NCBI RefSeq assembly: GCF_019933235.1
Contig: NZ_CP082945.1
Span: 2,294,001 to 2,358,000, forward strand
From: Streptomyces angustmyceticus
GTDB lineage: Bacteria > Actinomycetota > Actinomycetes > Streptomycetales > Streptomycetaceae
Reading direction: 5' to 3'
Length of the DNA stretch: 64,000 bases
A model generated the notes under the pieces. That model worked only from the letters and a program-made list of their open reading frames with translations, did no database searches and was not told the origin of the DNA. A program made the translations under genes and the position numbers. Shown piece after piece: positions 25,670-36,899 of the stretch; positions within the stretch are counted from its first letter, which is position 1; each line of letters opens with the position of its first letter.

Positions 25670-26527
25670 ATGTCACCGACGCTCGTGCGGCACCAGCTTC
25701 CGCACTCCGGATCCATGCGCTGCGACGACCCGCCCGCGTGGGCCGGGGCACGGGCGCGCACCCGTGACTGGGCCGAGATCCAGGAGCGGATGCTGGTCCC
25801 GCTGTACGAAGCCGCGTACGACCGCCTGGGCATCGGCCCCGGCACCCGGCTGCTGGGGCTGGGCTGCGGCTCCGGGCTGGCGCTGCTGCTGGCGGCGGCG
25901 CGCGGCGCGCAGGTCAGCGGGGTGGACGCGGACGAGTCCCGGCTGGAGCTGGCGCGCGAGCGGCTCACGCCGGACGGCATGCCGGAGCACACCCGGCTGG
26001 TCAGCGGCGGCCTGGAGGACGCGGTGCCCGGGGGCGCCGCCTTCAATGTGGTCACGGCATTCCACCCGGTGGGCTGTGTGAGCACGGTCGAGGGGCTGAC
26101 GGCGTCGCTGACCGCGGCGGCCGGGCTGGCGGAGCGCGGCAGTGCGGTGGTGCTGGGCGGCTGGGGCCCGGTGGAGCGGTGCGCCACGGCGGGGGTGCTG
26201 CGGGTCGCGCGGCGGCTGACCGATCCGCCGGGCGAGCACGGCGCCGGCTGGTGGCCCAGCAGCCGGGACGACCTGGAGGAGCTGGCGGAGCGGGCCGGAC
26301 TGCGGCCCGACGGTTCGGGCCGGGTGGCCTGCCCGTTCGGGTACGCGGATCCGGCGAGCGCGGTGCGCGGGCTGCTGTCGACGGGGCTGTTCGACCCGGC
26401 ACTGGCGGCCGCCGAGCAGCGCGAGGTGGAGAAGGAGCTGGCGGAGGCGCTGCATCCGCATCAGCGGGCGGACGGGACGGTGTGGATGCCGAACGTCTTC
26501 CGCTATCTGATCGCGCGGACGAGGTAG
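25670..26527 (+). CDS. Class I SAM-dependent methyltransferase
   Basis: 285 residues from ATG 25670, with AGGGG about 8 bases upstream; the frame continues upstream but without coding character. The Rossmann motif I is LLGLGCGSGLALLLAA (usual form DxGxGxG, here GLGCGSG), motif II ends VSGVDADESRLELAR with the acidic Asp, and there are later blocks VVTAFHPVG and AERGSAVVLGGWGP. It is a small-molecule-type methyltransferase; the substrate cannot be told. It is followed after 127 bases by a phosphotriesterase-like gene on the same strand, possibly co-transcribed. Confidence 0.8.
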   Translation: MSPTLVRHQLPHSGSMRCDDPPAWAGARARTRDWAEIQERMLVPLYEAAYDRLGIGPGTRLLGLGCGSGLALLLAAARGAQVSGVDADESRLELARERLTPDGMPEHTRLVSGGLEDAVPGGAAFNVVTAFHPVGCVSTVEGLTASLTAAAGLAERGSAVVLGGWGPVERCATAGVLRVARRLTDPPGEHGAGWWPSSRDDLEELAERAGLRPDGSGRVACPFGYADPASAVRGLLSTGLFDPALAAAEQREVEKELAEALHPHQRADGTVWMPNVFRYLIARTR

Positions 26528-26654
26528 CGCGCGGCGGCGGTGCCGGGTCTGGGTGCCGGCAAGAGCCCGGAAGCCTTCGTCCGCCGCTCTCCCGTCCTGG
26601 CGGGCCCGCTCCCGGACGGGTTTCGGCCGCGCCGGGGCGGCCGGGAAGGCACTG

Positions 26655-27623
26655 ATGAACGCTTCGCTGCAGACCGTCTCGGGCCCGCTGCCCGCTTTTG
26701 AGGTGCGCGGACCGGTGCTCGCCCATGAGCATCTGGCGCTCGACCTGACCCGCGGCGCCGACAGCGCCGCGACCCTGACCCCCGGGCACCGGGCCGCGAT
26801 CACCGGGGAACTGGCGTCGCTGCGCGCCGAGTTCGGCCTGTGCCTGCTCGTCGAGCTCACCTGCCGGGGCATGGGGCGCGATGTGGCCGCCCTGACCCGG
26901 ATCGCCGCGGATTCGGGGGTCGCGGTCGTCGCGGCGACCGGCTGGTACTACGAGCCGTTCCACCCGGCGGAGCTGAGCCGCACCAGCGCGGAGCGGCTGG
27001 CGCGGACTTTGGTCGGGGAGATCGAGCGGGGCTGCGGCGGCTCGGGGATCCGGCCCGGGGTGATCGGCGAGGTCGGCAGCCACGGCGACCTGCCGAGCGA
27101 GCCGGAGGCGCGGACACTGACCGCGGCCGCGCTCGCCGCCGCCGCGACCGGCCTGTCGGTGGCCACCCACGCCCGCTTCGGCCGCGGCGGCCTCGCCCAG
27201 CTGGAGCTGCTGACGGCGGCCGGGCTGCCGCCGCACCGCGTCAGCATCGGGCACCAGGACCTGCTCGACGATCCGGCGGTGCACCGGGAACTGGCGGCGG
27301 CCGGTGCGTACCTCGCGTTCGACACCGTCGGCAAGGAGAGTTTCCGGAGCGACCGGGTGCGGCTGCGGCTGCTGCTGGCGCTCCTGGAGTCCGGTTACGC
27401 CGACCGGGTGCTGCTCAGCTGTGATGTCTCCCGCCACGGCTACCTGGTCAGTGAGGGCGGGATGGGCTACGGGCACCTGTTCCGGTCGTTCCTGCCGCGG
27501 CTGCGGGCGGCCGGGGTGGACGAGGAGACGATCGACCGGCTGACGCGGCGCAATCCGCTGCGGTTCCTCACCGGGCGGGACGGGGCGGACGACGGGCCGC
27601 CGGAAGGGGGCGGCGGGGTGTGA
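26655..27623 (+). CDS. Phosphotriesterase-family amidohydrolase-like protein
   Basis: 322 residues from ATG 26655 (GGAAGG six bases upstream). Binuclear-metal amidohydrolase fold of the phosphotriesterase-related group: GPVLAHEHLALDL gives the first HxH (HEH). GVIGEVGSHGD supplies Glu in place of the carbamylated Lys, as in PHP/PTE-related proteins. VATHARFGRGG and VSIGHQDLLDDP supply the two further His, and RVLLSCDVSRHGYL the Asp. All metal ligands are therefore present. The family includes lactonases and proteins of unknown substrate. Organophosphate hydrolysis should not be assumed. Confidence 0.85.
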   Translation: MNASLQTVSGPLPAFEVRGPVLAHEHLALDLTRGADSAATLTPGHRAAITGELASLRAEFGLCLLVELTCRGMGRDVAALTRIAADSGVAVVAATGWYYEPFHPAELSRTSAERLARTLVGEIERGCGGSGIRPGVIGEVGSHGDLPSEPEARTLTAAALAAAATGLSVATHARFGRGGLAQLELLTAAGLPPHRVSIGHQDLLDDPAVHRELAAAGAYLAFDTVGKESFRSDRVRLRLLLALLESGYADRVLLSCDVSRHGYLVSEGGMGYGHLFRSFLPRLRAAGVDEETIDRLTRRNPLRFLTGRDGADDGPPEGGGGV

Positions 27624-27664
27624 CGCCAGCGGAGGCGGCCCGTCGCGGAGCGCCGGAAACGGCG

Positions 27665-27700
27665 GCGAGCCCCCGCCCGCGGTGGCGGTCGGAGGCTCGC
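27665..27700. terminator. Bidirectional hairpin between the PTE-like gene and ffh
   Basis: GCGAGCC...CGCC and GGCG...GGCTCGC form an imperfect stem between two convergent stop codons. No T-run. It likely terminates one or both genes. Confidence 0.4.
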
Positions 27701-27717
27701 GAGCCGAAGGCGTGGGC

Positions 27718-29265
27718 TCAGCCCATGAACTTCTTGAACTCCTCGGGGAGTTCGAAGTTCTGCGGGTCCTGGCCGCCCTGCGGCAGGCCCAGCGGGTTGC
27801 CGGCCTGGGCGGCCTCCCGGCGCGCCGCCGCGGCCTCTTCCTCGGCCTTGCGCTTCATCGGGTTACCGCTCTTGCGCTTGCCCTTGGCCTGCTTGACCTG
27901 CTTCTTCTTGCGGGCGCCACCACCCATGCCAGGCATCCCCGGCATGCCGGGCATGCCGCCGCCCTGGGCCATTTTGGACATCATCTTGCGGGCGTCGAAG
28001 AACCGCTCCACGAGGCCCTTGACCGCGCTGACGTCGACACCGGAACCCTTGGCGATACGGGCCCGGCGCGAGCCGTTGATGATCGTCGGCTCCTGGCGCT
28101 CGGCCGGGGTCATCGACTTGATGATGGCGGCCGTGCGGTCGACCTCGCGTTCGTCGAGGTTGTTGATCTGGTCCTTCATCTGCCCCATGCCGGGCAGCAT
28201 GCCGAGCAGCTTGGAGATGGAGCCCATCTTGCGGACCTGCTCCATCTGGGCCAGGAAGTCGTCGAGGGTGAACTCCTTGGGGCCCTTCGCCAGTTTGGCC
28301 GCCATCTTCTCGGCCTCGGCCTGGCTGAAGGTCTGCTCGGCCTTCTCGATCAGGCTGAGCATGTCGCCCATGCCGAGGATGCGGGACGCCATGCGGTCCG
28401 GGTGGAACGCGTCGAAGTCGTCCAGCTTCTCGCCGTTGGAGGCGAACATGATCTGCTTGCCGGTGACGTGCGCGATGGACAGCGCGGCACCACCGCGGGC
28501 GTCGCCGTCGAGCTTGGAGAGCACCACGCCGTCGAAGCCGACGCCGTCGCGGAACGCCTCGGCGGTGTTGACCGCGTCCTGACCGATCATCGCGTCGACG
28601 ACGAAGAGGACCTCGTCCGGGCTGACCGCGTCGCGGATGTCCGCGGCCTGCTGCATCAGCTCCTGGTCGATGCCCAGGCGGCCGGCGGTGTCGACGATGA
28701 CGACGTCGTGCTGCTTGGTCCGGGCGAACTCGATGGAGTCCTTGGCCACCTGTACCGGGTCGCCGACGCCGTTGCCGGGCTGGGGGCCGTAGAAGGCGAC
28801 CTCGGCGCGCTCGGAGACGACCTGCAGCTGGTTGACGGCGTTGGGGCGCTGGAGGTCACAGGCGACCAGCAGCGGGGCGTGGCCCTGCCCCTTGAGCCAG
28901 CGGCCGAGCTTTCCGGCGAGAGTGGTCTTACCGGCACCCTGCAGACCCGCCAGCATGATCACGGTCGGCGGGTTCTTGGCGAACCGCAGCCGCCGGGTCT
29001 CGCCGCCGAGGATGCCGATGAGCTCCTCGTTGACGATCTTGATGACCTGCTGGGCGGGGTTCAGCGCCTGGGAGACCTCGGAGCCGGTGGCACGCTCCTT
29101 GACCTGCTTGATGAAGGCGCGGACGACGGGGAGGGCGACATCGGCCTCGAGCAGCGCGATACGGATCTCGCGTGCCGTGGCATCGATGTCCGCCTCGCTC
29201 AGGCGGCCCTTGCCCCGGAGGTTTTTGAAAGTACTCGCCAAGCGGTCGGAAAGCGTATCGAACAC
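27718..29265 (-). CDS. ffh: Signal recognition particle protein Ffh
   Basis: GTPase that binds 4.5S RNA and signal sequences and targets ribosomes to FtsY at the membrane. 515 residues from GTG 29265, giving VFDTLSDRLASTFKNLRGKG. N domain, then G1 GLQGAGKTTLAGKL, the DLQRPNAVNQL box, VIVDTAGRLGID, SKLDGDARGGAAL, and the Met-rich M domain (MGSISKLLGMLPGMGQM, MTPAERQEPTIINGSRRARI). The C-terminal tail is GMPGMPGMPGM followed by Lys-rich sequence, a common Streptomyces feature. Upstream codons beyond 29265 have no homology. Confidence 0.97.
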   Translation of the reverse strand: MFDTLSDRLASTFKNLRGKGRLSEADIDATAREIRIALLEADVALPVVRAFIKQVKERATGSEVSQALNPAQQVIKIVNEELIGILGGETRRLRFAKNPPTVIMLAGLQGAGKTTLAGKLGRWLKGQGHAPLLVACDLQRPNAVNQLQVVSERAEVAFYGPQPGNGVGDPVQVAKDSIEFARTKQHDVVIVDTAGRLGIDQELMQQAADIRDAVSPDEVLFVVDAMIGQDAVNTAEAFRDGVGFDGVVLSKLDGDARGGAALSIAHVTGKQIMFASNGEKLDDFDAFHPDRMASRILGMGDMLSLIEKAEQTFSQAEAEKMAAKLAKGPKEFTLDDFLAQMEQVRKMGSISKLLGMLPGMGQMKDQINNLDEREVDRTAAIIKSMTPAERQEPTIINGSRRARIAKGSGVDVSAVKGLVERFFDARKMMSKMAQGGGMPGMPGMPGMGGGARKKKQVKQAKGKRKSGNPMKRKAEEEAAAARREAAQAGNPLGLPQGGQDPQNFELPEEFKKFMG

Positions 29266-29361
29266 GGCGGTCGTCGATCCTCGGGGTCGGGGGCGGGGTT
29301 CAGTCGGGTTCCAGGGTATCCGGCTGCGCAAGCGAACCGGTCCGGCCCTGCGCGCCGGCCG

Positions 29362-31899
29362 TTACCGCAGGGCCTGCTCCACGGCCTTCGCCACCTCGTG
29401 GGCCGCGTCGTCGGCCAGCGGCTCCCCGTCCGCGCCGGTGACGTAGAACGCGTCCACCGCGTTGGCGCCCAGCGTGCTGATGTGGGCGCTGCGGACGGCG
29501 ACGCCCGCCGTGTCCAGGGCGCGGCCGATGCGGTGCAGCAGGCCGTGGGCGTCCTGCGCCCGGACCTCGATGACGGTCGCGGTGCGGGAGCTGCCGGTGA
29601 CCACGCTGACCCGCGGCGGCGGGGCGAGCACGGCGCGTGCGCGGCGGGCGTAGGCGCGTTCGCGCTCGGCGAGCCGGGCGGGGATGTCGAGGGAGCCGTC
29701 CAGGGCGCGGACCAGGTCGGCGCGCAGCCGGTCGGCGCGCGGCAGCGAACCGTATTCGGCGGCCACCCGCCAGCGCAGCAGCAGGACCGGGCCGTCGTCG
29801 GCGGGGTCGAGCAGCAGCAGGTCGGCGGCGCGGACGGTGAGCCGGTGCAGGGCCAGCACGCCCGCGGCGGCGGGCAGGACGCCCGGGGTGCCCGCCGGGG
29901 CCGTCGCGGGGCGGCGTCCGGGCGCCCGGTGCGCGGGGACGGCGATCAGCAGCTCCACGCCGACCGGCTCCCGGGCGGGCCCGCCCTCCCCGTCCCCGGC
30001 GTCGGCGGGGGGTTCGGAGCGGGTGTGCAGCGCCAGGACCGGGCCGCCGGTGCGCCGGGCCTCGGCCGCCAGCCGTTCCTGCTCCGCGGTCGGCTCGTCG
30101 GCCTCGCGCGCCTCCGTCCCCGGCTCCCCCGCGAGGTGCGCGGCGACCCGTTTGACGAGGTCGGCGACGAGTCCGCCGCGCCAGGCGCTCCAGGCGGCGG
30201 GCCCGGTGGCCAGGGCGTCGGCCTCGGTCAGGGCGTGCAGCAGCTCCAGGGTGCCGGTGGTGCCGACCGCCTCGGCGACGGCGCCGACGGTCGCCGGGTC
30301 GTCCAGGTCGCGCCGGGTGGCGGTCTCGATGAGCAGCAGGTGGTGCCGTACGAGGGTGGCGATCACCGCGGTGTCGCGGGCGTCGAAGCCGAGCCGGGCC
30401 GCCACGTCGCGGGCGATGGTCTCGCCGGCCGCCGAGTGGTCGCCGGGCCAGCCCTTGCCGATGTCGTGCAGCAGGGCGGCGATCAGCAGCAGGTCGGGGC
30501 GGTGCACCCGGCGGGTGAGCGCGCCGGCCCGTACGGCGGTCTCGATGAGGTGGCGGTCCACCGTCCAGGTGTGGACGGGGTTGCGCTGGGGGCGGCAGCG
30601 GACGCGCTCCCAGTCGGGCAGCAGCCGCGTGACGATGCCCTCGGCCTCCAGGGCCTCCCATACGGGCACGGTGTGGCTGCCCGCGCCCAGCAGCGTCACC
30701 AGCTGCTCGCGGGCCTCGGCGGGCCAGGGCACGGGCAGCGGCCGGCCGGCGGTGGCGCAGCGGCGGATCGAGTGGGTGGCCAGCGGCAGCCCGGCCTGGG
30801 CGGCGGCGGCCGCGGCGCGCAGCACCAGCACCGGGTCCCGCTCGGGGCGCGCGGTACGGGCCAGCACCGCCTCGCCGTCGAGTTCGACGACGCCGTCGGC
30901 GAGCGGGGAGCGCTCGCCCTTGCCGGCGGTACGGCCGTGCAGCAGGCCGCGCAGCATGGGCTTGACGGAGCGGGCGCGCAGCACCCGGCCGACCTCGCGC
31001 CAGGTGACGTCGGCCGCGTAGGAGATGGTGCGGGCGGATTCGTAGGTCTGCCGCAGCAGGGCGTCGGCATCCAGCATGCCGAGGGCGCCGGCGACCTGGT
31101 CCTGTTCCTGGAGGGAGAGCCGGTCGGTGGCCCGGCCGGTGGTCAGGTGCAGGGCGTCGCGGGTGTCCAGCAGCCGGGTGCGGGCGGCTTCCAGGCCGCC
31201 GCGCGGGGCGTCGGCGAGCCAGGAGGCGGCGACCGCCCGCAGCGCGGTGGCGTCCCGCAGCCCGCCCCTGGCCTCCTTGAGGTCGGGTTCGAGCAGGTAC
31301 TGGAGCTCGCCCTGCCGTTCGGCGCGCTCCTGGCACAGGTCGTGGAGCTCCGGGAGCCGCTTGGGCGCGCTCTCGCGCCAGTCGGCGTAGGCGGCGGTGC
31401 GCAGGGCGGCGGTCAGGTCCGCGTCGCCGGCCAGATGGCGGGCGTCGAGGAGGCCCAGTTGCACCTTCAGGTCGTCGCGGGCCGTCTTGCGGGCCTCGGC
31501 GGGGGTCCGTACGGAGTGATCGAGGGCCAGGCCGAGGTCCCAGACGGGGTACCAGAGGTGGTCGGCGAGCGCGGCGAGGGCGCCCGCGTCGGCGCGGCCG
31601 TCGTGCAGCAGGAGCAGGTCGAGGTCGCTGCGCGGGGAGAGTTCGCCGCGGCCGTAGCCGCCGACGGCGACCAGCGCGGTCCCGGAGAGCCCGGCGGCGG
31701 TGGCGTGGCGGCCGTGCAGCCCGGCGAGCCAGTCGTCGGTCATCCGGGCGAGGGCGGCGCGGCGGTCGGGTCCGATGGCCGCCTCGTCCTGGAGGAGCCG
31801 CAGCCGGGCGGCCGGGTAGCCGCCCTCCTCGGCGGGCCCGTCCGCCGGGTGCACCGCGTGCTCCGCCGGCCCTGCCGTTTCCTCGACGCTCTCGGTCAC
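29362..31899 (-). CDS. glnD: PII-modifying nucleotidyltransferase GlnD
   Basis: Modifies and demodifies the PII protein GlnK according to nitrogen status. In Streptomyces this enzyme adenylylates GlnK at Tyr51 (established for S. coelicolor) rather than uridylylating it. 845 residues. The nucleotidyltransferase domain has VAVGGYGRGELSPRSDLDLL (GG...DxD). There is a GlnD-linker (LEPDLKEARGGLRDATALR), then an HD phosphohydrolase domain (LIAALLHDIGKG, DHSAAG), and two ACT domains at the C terminus (VSVVTGSSRTATVIEVRAQD; GVAVRSAHISTLG). Third gene of amtB-glnK-glnD, 167 bases downstream of glnK. Confidence 0.95.
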   Translation of the reverse strand: MTESVEETAGPAEHAVHPADGPAEEGGYPAARLRLLQDEAAIGPDRRAALARMTDDWLAGLHGRHATAAGLSGTALVAVGGYGRGELSPRSDLDLLLLHDGRADAGALAALADHLWYPVWDLGLALDHSVRTPAEARKTARDDLKVQLGLLDARHLAGDADLTAALRTAAYADWRESAPKRLPELHDLCQERAERQGELQYLLEPDLKEARGGLRDATALRAVAASWLADAPRGGLEAARTRLLDTRDALHLTTGRATDRLSLQEQDQVAGALGMLDADALLRQTYESARTISYAADVTWREVGRVLRARSVKPMLRGLLHGRTAGKGERSPLADGVVELDGEAVLARTARPERDPVLVLRAAAAAAQAGLPLATHSIRRCATAGRPLPVPWPAEAREQLVTLLGAGSHTVPVWEALEAEGIVTRLLPDWERVRCRPQRNPVHTWTVDRHLIETAVRAGALTRRVHRPDLLLIAALLHDIGKGWPGDHSAAGETIARDVAARLGFDARDTAVIATLVRHHLLLIETATRRDLDDPATVGAVAEAVGTTGTLELLHALTEADALATGPAAWSAWRGGLVADLVKRVAAHLAGEPGTEAREADEPTAEQERLAAEARRTGGPVLALHTRSEPPADAGDGEGGPAREPVGVELLIAVPAHRAPGRRPATAPAGTPGVLPAAAGVLALHRLTVRAADLLLLDPADDGPVLLLRWRVAAEYGSLPRADRLRADLVRALDGSLDIPARLAERERAYARRARAVLAPPPRVSVVTGSSRTATVIEVRAQDAHGLLHRIGRALDTAGVAVRSAHISTLGANAVDAFYVTGADGEPLADDAAHEVAKAVEQALR

Positions 31900-32066
31900 C
31901 TCGCGCGCTCCTCGGTCGTGTGGTCCCCCGTCGTCTTCCCCGGATGCCGCCGTGCACCCTCAAGTCTGTGCCGCCGCGGGGCGGGCGGCCATCCGCCGCC
32001 CGGCCGCTCCGGCCCCGGCGGCGGATGCCGCGCGGGTGCCGGAGCCGCGCCGGGGCGGCGGCGCGG

Positions 32067-33899
<1,833 letters not shown>

Positions 33900-34040
33900 T
33901 CAGCCCACCATCACCCGTTCAACCCACCGAAACCCCCACAGCCACCCCAACCACCGCAACCACCAATTGAGCAACCCCCACCCCGCCCAGCCCCCTCCGC
34001 GAAAGCGGCGCCGGCTCAGGCGCAAAGGGGAGCGCAAAGA

Positions 34041-34099
34041 ACAGCCCGACCGCGGCTGCCGCCCGCGTGACCTGGCATGGGGGAGCCGAGTCGGGCTGT
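34041..34099 (-). terminator. Terminator of nsdA
   Basis: ACAGCCCGAC (34041-34050) pairs perfectly with GTCGGGCTGT (34090-34099), enclosing a GC-rich segment that folds further. Read on the minus strand, the stem is followed by TCTTTGCG. It lies 41 bases past the nsdA stop. Confidence 0.55.
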
Positions 34100-34139
34100 A
34101 CGGGGCGGCGGCCGCGGCCGGAGTCGAGGGGGCGTGCCG

Positions 34140-35612
34140 TCAGACGGCCGCCGCTGATTCGGGGAGCTGGCGGGTGAGCTCGTCGCCGAGCCGGATCACG
34201 TCGGCGACACCGCCGAATTCCCGCGCCGCGGTGTCGACGGTCTTGCGCAGCCGGGTGTTGACCCGTTCGGAGCGGACCTGCCGGGCGAACGGGATCGCCT
34301 GCTGGGCCATCGCGGCGCAGGCTTCCGGTTCCTTCTGCAGCAGGTGCACGGTGGCCATCCCGATGAGGTTGAGGGCGTACGAGCGCTGGTGCTCGGGGTC
34401 CTGGCCGAACAGTTCCACGGCGCGCTCCATGACGGGCGCGGCCAGCGAGGCGTAGGTGGGGCTGCGCCCGGCGACGTAGGCGAGGTCGCGGTAGGAGTGG
34501 GCGTTCTCGGCGTTCAGCTCGGCCTCGGAGAAGAAGCGGATCCAGTCCGGTTCGGGCTCGCCGGGCACCGCGTCGGAGAAGGTGTCCTCGGCCATCCGGA
34601 CGGCCCGCTTGACCTTGCTGGGCTGGCCCATGCCGGCGTAGGCGCGGGCCTCCATCGCATACAACATGGCCTGGGTGCGGGGGGTGGCCGTCTCGCGGCT
34701 GCCGTACTGGGCGAGGTGGATGAGTTCCAGTGCGTCGTCGGGCCGGCCGAGGTGGATCATCTGCCGGCTCATGCTGGAGAGGATGTACGAGCCCAGGGGC
34801 CGGTCGCCGGCCTCCTTGGAGGCGTGCAGGGCCAGCACGAAGTACTTCTGCGCGGTGGGCTGCAGCCCGATGTCGTAGCTCATCCAGCCGGCGAGTTCGG
34901 CGAGTTCGGCGGCGACCTTGAACAGCCGCTTGGAGACCGCCTCCGGCTGCGGCTCCTGGAGGAGGTCGGTGACCTCGTGGAGCTGGCCGACCACCGCCTT
35001 GCGCCGCAGCCCGCCGCCGCACTGGGCGTCCCACTGGCGGAACATCGCGGTCGTCGACTCCAGGAGGTCCAGCTCCGGCTTGGACAGCCGGGCGGGCCGC
35101 CGGGCGCGGTCGGGCTCCGGCGCGCCGCCCTGGCCCGCGGGCACCGGCACCAGCCAGCGCTGCATCGGCTCGATGAGGCTGGGGCCGGCGGCGAGGGCGA
35201 GCGAGGTGCCGAGGAAGCCGCGGCGCGCCAGCATCAGGTCGCTGCGCGAGAACTCGCTGATGAGGCTGACGGTCTGGGCCCCGGCCCAGGGCAGGTCCAC
35301 ACCGGAGACGGACGGGGACTGGTGGGCGGAGCGCAGCCCCAGCTCCTCGATGCCGACCACGCAGCCGAAGCGCTCGGAGAACAGCTCGGACAGGATCCGC
35401 GGGATGGGCTCGCGCGGCTGCTCGCCGTCGAGCCAGCGGCGCACCCGGGAGGTGTCGGTGCTGATGTGGTGCGCGCCCATCTGGCGGGCCCGGCGGTTGA
35501 CCTGCCGCGCCAGCTCCCCCTTGGACCAGCCGCTGCGCATGAACCACGAACCCAGCTGTGCGTTGGGTTGTTTGGCGGCGTCGGTGCCGCCACTGCCGCC
35601 GTTGCCGCCCAC
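34140..35612 (-). CDS. nsdA: NsdA-type regulator of development and antibiotic production
   Basis: NsdA is a negative regulator of sporulation and antibiotic synthesis in S. coelicolor (established). 490 residues from GTG 35612, which has GGAGGGG six bases upstream. The N-terminal region looks like a helix-turn-helix/DNA-binding module (GSWFMRSGWSKGELARQV, HHISTDTSRVRRWLDGEQPR), then a linker with LARRGFLGTSLALAAG. The rest is a TPR-like helical repeat region (LAELAGWMSYDIGLQPTAQK, LYAMEARAYAGMGQPSKVKR). The location beside amtB-glnK-glnD is that of nsdA in S. coelicolor, which supports the name. The effector and DNA targets are unknown. Confidence 0.88.
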   Translation of the reverse strand: MGGNGGSGGTDAAKQPNAQLGSWFMRSGWSKGELARQVNRRARQMGAHHISTDTSRVRRWLDGEQPREPIPRILSELFSERFGCVVGIEELGLRSAHQSPSVSGVDLPWAGAQTVSLISEFSRSDLMLARRGFLGTSLALAAGPSLIEPMQRWLVPVPAGQGGAPEPDRARRPARLSKPELDLLESTTAMFRQWDAQCGGGLRRKAVVGQLHEVTDLLQEPQPEAVSKRLFKVAAELAELAGWMSYDIGLQPTAQKYFVLALHASKEAGDRPLGSYILSSMSRQMIHLGRPDDALELIHLAQYGSRETATPRTQAMLYAMEARAYAGMGQPSKVKRAVRMAEDTFSDAVPGEPEPDWIRFFSEAELNAENAHSYRDLAYVAGRSPTYASLAAPVMERAVELFGQDPEHQRSYALNLIGMATVHLLQKEPEACAAMAQQAIPFARQVRSERVNTRLRKTVDTAAREFGGVADVIRLGDELTRQLPESAAAV

Positions 35613-36090
35613 TGGAAGCCCCTCCCTATACCTGTCCTGATGCCTGGTGCGTACTGCGAACCGCCCACGGCCTGCCGCCTGTTGCGACGCCTGTCCGGGG
35701 TACATCTACCCGACCACGGATTCCGGCCACACCTTTTGGCCTGTGCACACCGGTGCGTTGCCACCGGCATACCCGTGCGAACGATGCCCCTTCGGAGTTC
35801 GTGCACCGAAAGTAATCCTACGATCACGCCTCACGCGAGGCCGATTGCGGAAACGCCACCATTCGCCACCCCTTCGTATGAACTCCCCGACAGGCTCTCG
35901 CGATTGACTTGACACAGGTCGAGCACGGCCGGGCGGAGCGAAGCGCGCAAGGGATCGCGAGGCGCGGCGCACCACCCGGCACACCACGTCACACCACCGG
36001 CGACGCGGGCCGGCGACGGAGCGTGAAGGGCAGCATGTCGTCAACCCGCCGACACGTAACCACTGGCACGCACCACCCGTTGGAGGGGGC
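35613..36090. other. Divergent intergenic region upstream of nsdA
   Basis: 478 bases of lower GC than the genes around it. It should hold the promoters of nsdA (leftward) and of the prim-pol gene (rightward). A TTGACA hexamer occurs at about 35906 on the plus strand, but no matching -10 is convincing; a TAGGAT occurs on the minus strand near 35816-35821. No gene. Confidence 0.45.
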
Positions 36091-36759
36091 ATGGGCTTCA
36101 CGATCGGCGGCATCCGAGAGATCCGTTCCAGCTCCCGGCGCCGCGCCCGCTCGACCGACATCGCGGCGGTGGCGGAGTACACCGGGCTGTGGGGCTGGGA
36201 CGTCGTCCCCGGCGCCCGCGCGGTGCGGGCCGGCAGCGGCCGTACGGACTGCTCGTGCGGCGCCGCCGACTGCCCCTCCCCCGGCGCCCATCCGCTGGCC
36301 TTCGCCGCCGAGCTGACGGCCGGGGCCGGCTGGGAGACGGCCGCGGCGGCCTGGGCGGAGACGCCGGGCGCGGCGCTCCTGCTGCCGGTGGGCCGGTCGT
36401 TCGACATCCTCGACGTGCCGGAGGCGGCGGGCCGCAACGCCCTGGGGCGCCTGGAGCGGATGGGACTGCCGCTCGGCCCGGCCGCGGTGACCCCGACCGG
36501 CCGCGCGCTGTTCTTCGTCGCCCCCGGCGCGGCCAAGGAACTCCCCGACCTGCTCTACCGGATGGGCTGGGACGACGCCGCGCTCGACCTGCGTTCCCTG
36601 GGCCCCGGCGACCACATCACCGCGCCGCCCTCCGACCTCGGCGGCCACGGCCCGATGCGCTGGCTGCGCCCGCCGACGCCGGCCACCACGGACCGGCCGC
36701 CGCAGGCGCGGCTGGTGGTGGGCACCCTGGCGTACGTGTGCCACCGCGCGGTGGCGTGA
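36091..36759 (+). CDS. Prim-pol (bifunctional DNA primase/polymerase) N-terminal-domain protein
   Basis: 222 residues, ATG 36091 with GGAGGGGG upstream. Similar to stand-alone prim-pol N-terminal domains of actinobacteria: IAAVAEYTGLWGWDVVPGAR, a Cys cluster CSCGAADCPSPGAHPL, WAETPGAALLLPVGRSFDIL and HITAPPSDLGGHGPMRWLRP. A second helicase or primase domain is missing. Whether it still has polymerase activity is unclear because the usual DxD carboxylates are not obvious. Conserved between nsdA and ftsY in Streptomyces; function unknown. Confidence 0.75.
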   Translation: MGFTIGGIREIRSSSRRRARSTDIAAVAEYTGLWGWDVVPGARAVRAGSGRTDCSCGAADCPSPGAHPLAFAAELTAGAGWETAAAAWAETPGAALLLPVGRSFDILDVPEAAGRNALGRLERMGLPLGPAAVTPTGRALFFVAPGAAKELPDLLYRMGWDDAALDLRSLGPGDHITAPPSDLGGHGPMRWLRPPTPATTDRPPQARLVVGTLAYVCHRAVA

Positions 36760-36826
36760 CGCCCGGCGGCACCCGCCCGTACGGCGCGCGGGCGCCCGGG
36801 AGACCCCGGCGTCCCGGGCCACGACG

Positions 36827-36866
36827 TCGGCCCCCGGTACCCGCCGCGTGCGGGTCCGGGGGCCGA
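36827..36866. terminator. Bidirectional terminator between the prim-pol gene and ftsY
   Basis: TCGGCCCCCGG and CCGGGGGCCGA pair, extended by ACCCGC/GCGGGT, around a 3-base core. It lies 67 bases past the prim-pol stop and 33 bases past the ftsY stop (convergent genes). Confidence 0.7.
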
Positions 36867-36899
36867 TGACGGTCCGGGCGCGGGGCCCTGGCCGCGCCG

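Noticed and set aside
25216..25767. A 183-codon Arg-rich open frame upstream of the methyltransferase gene.
   Set aside because: No ribosome-binding site, no domain, composition typical of frame shadows in GC-rich DNA.
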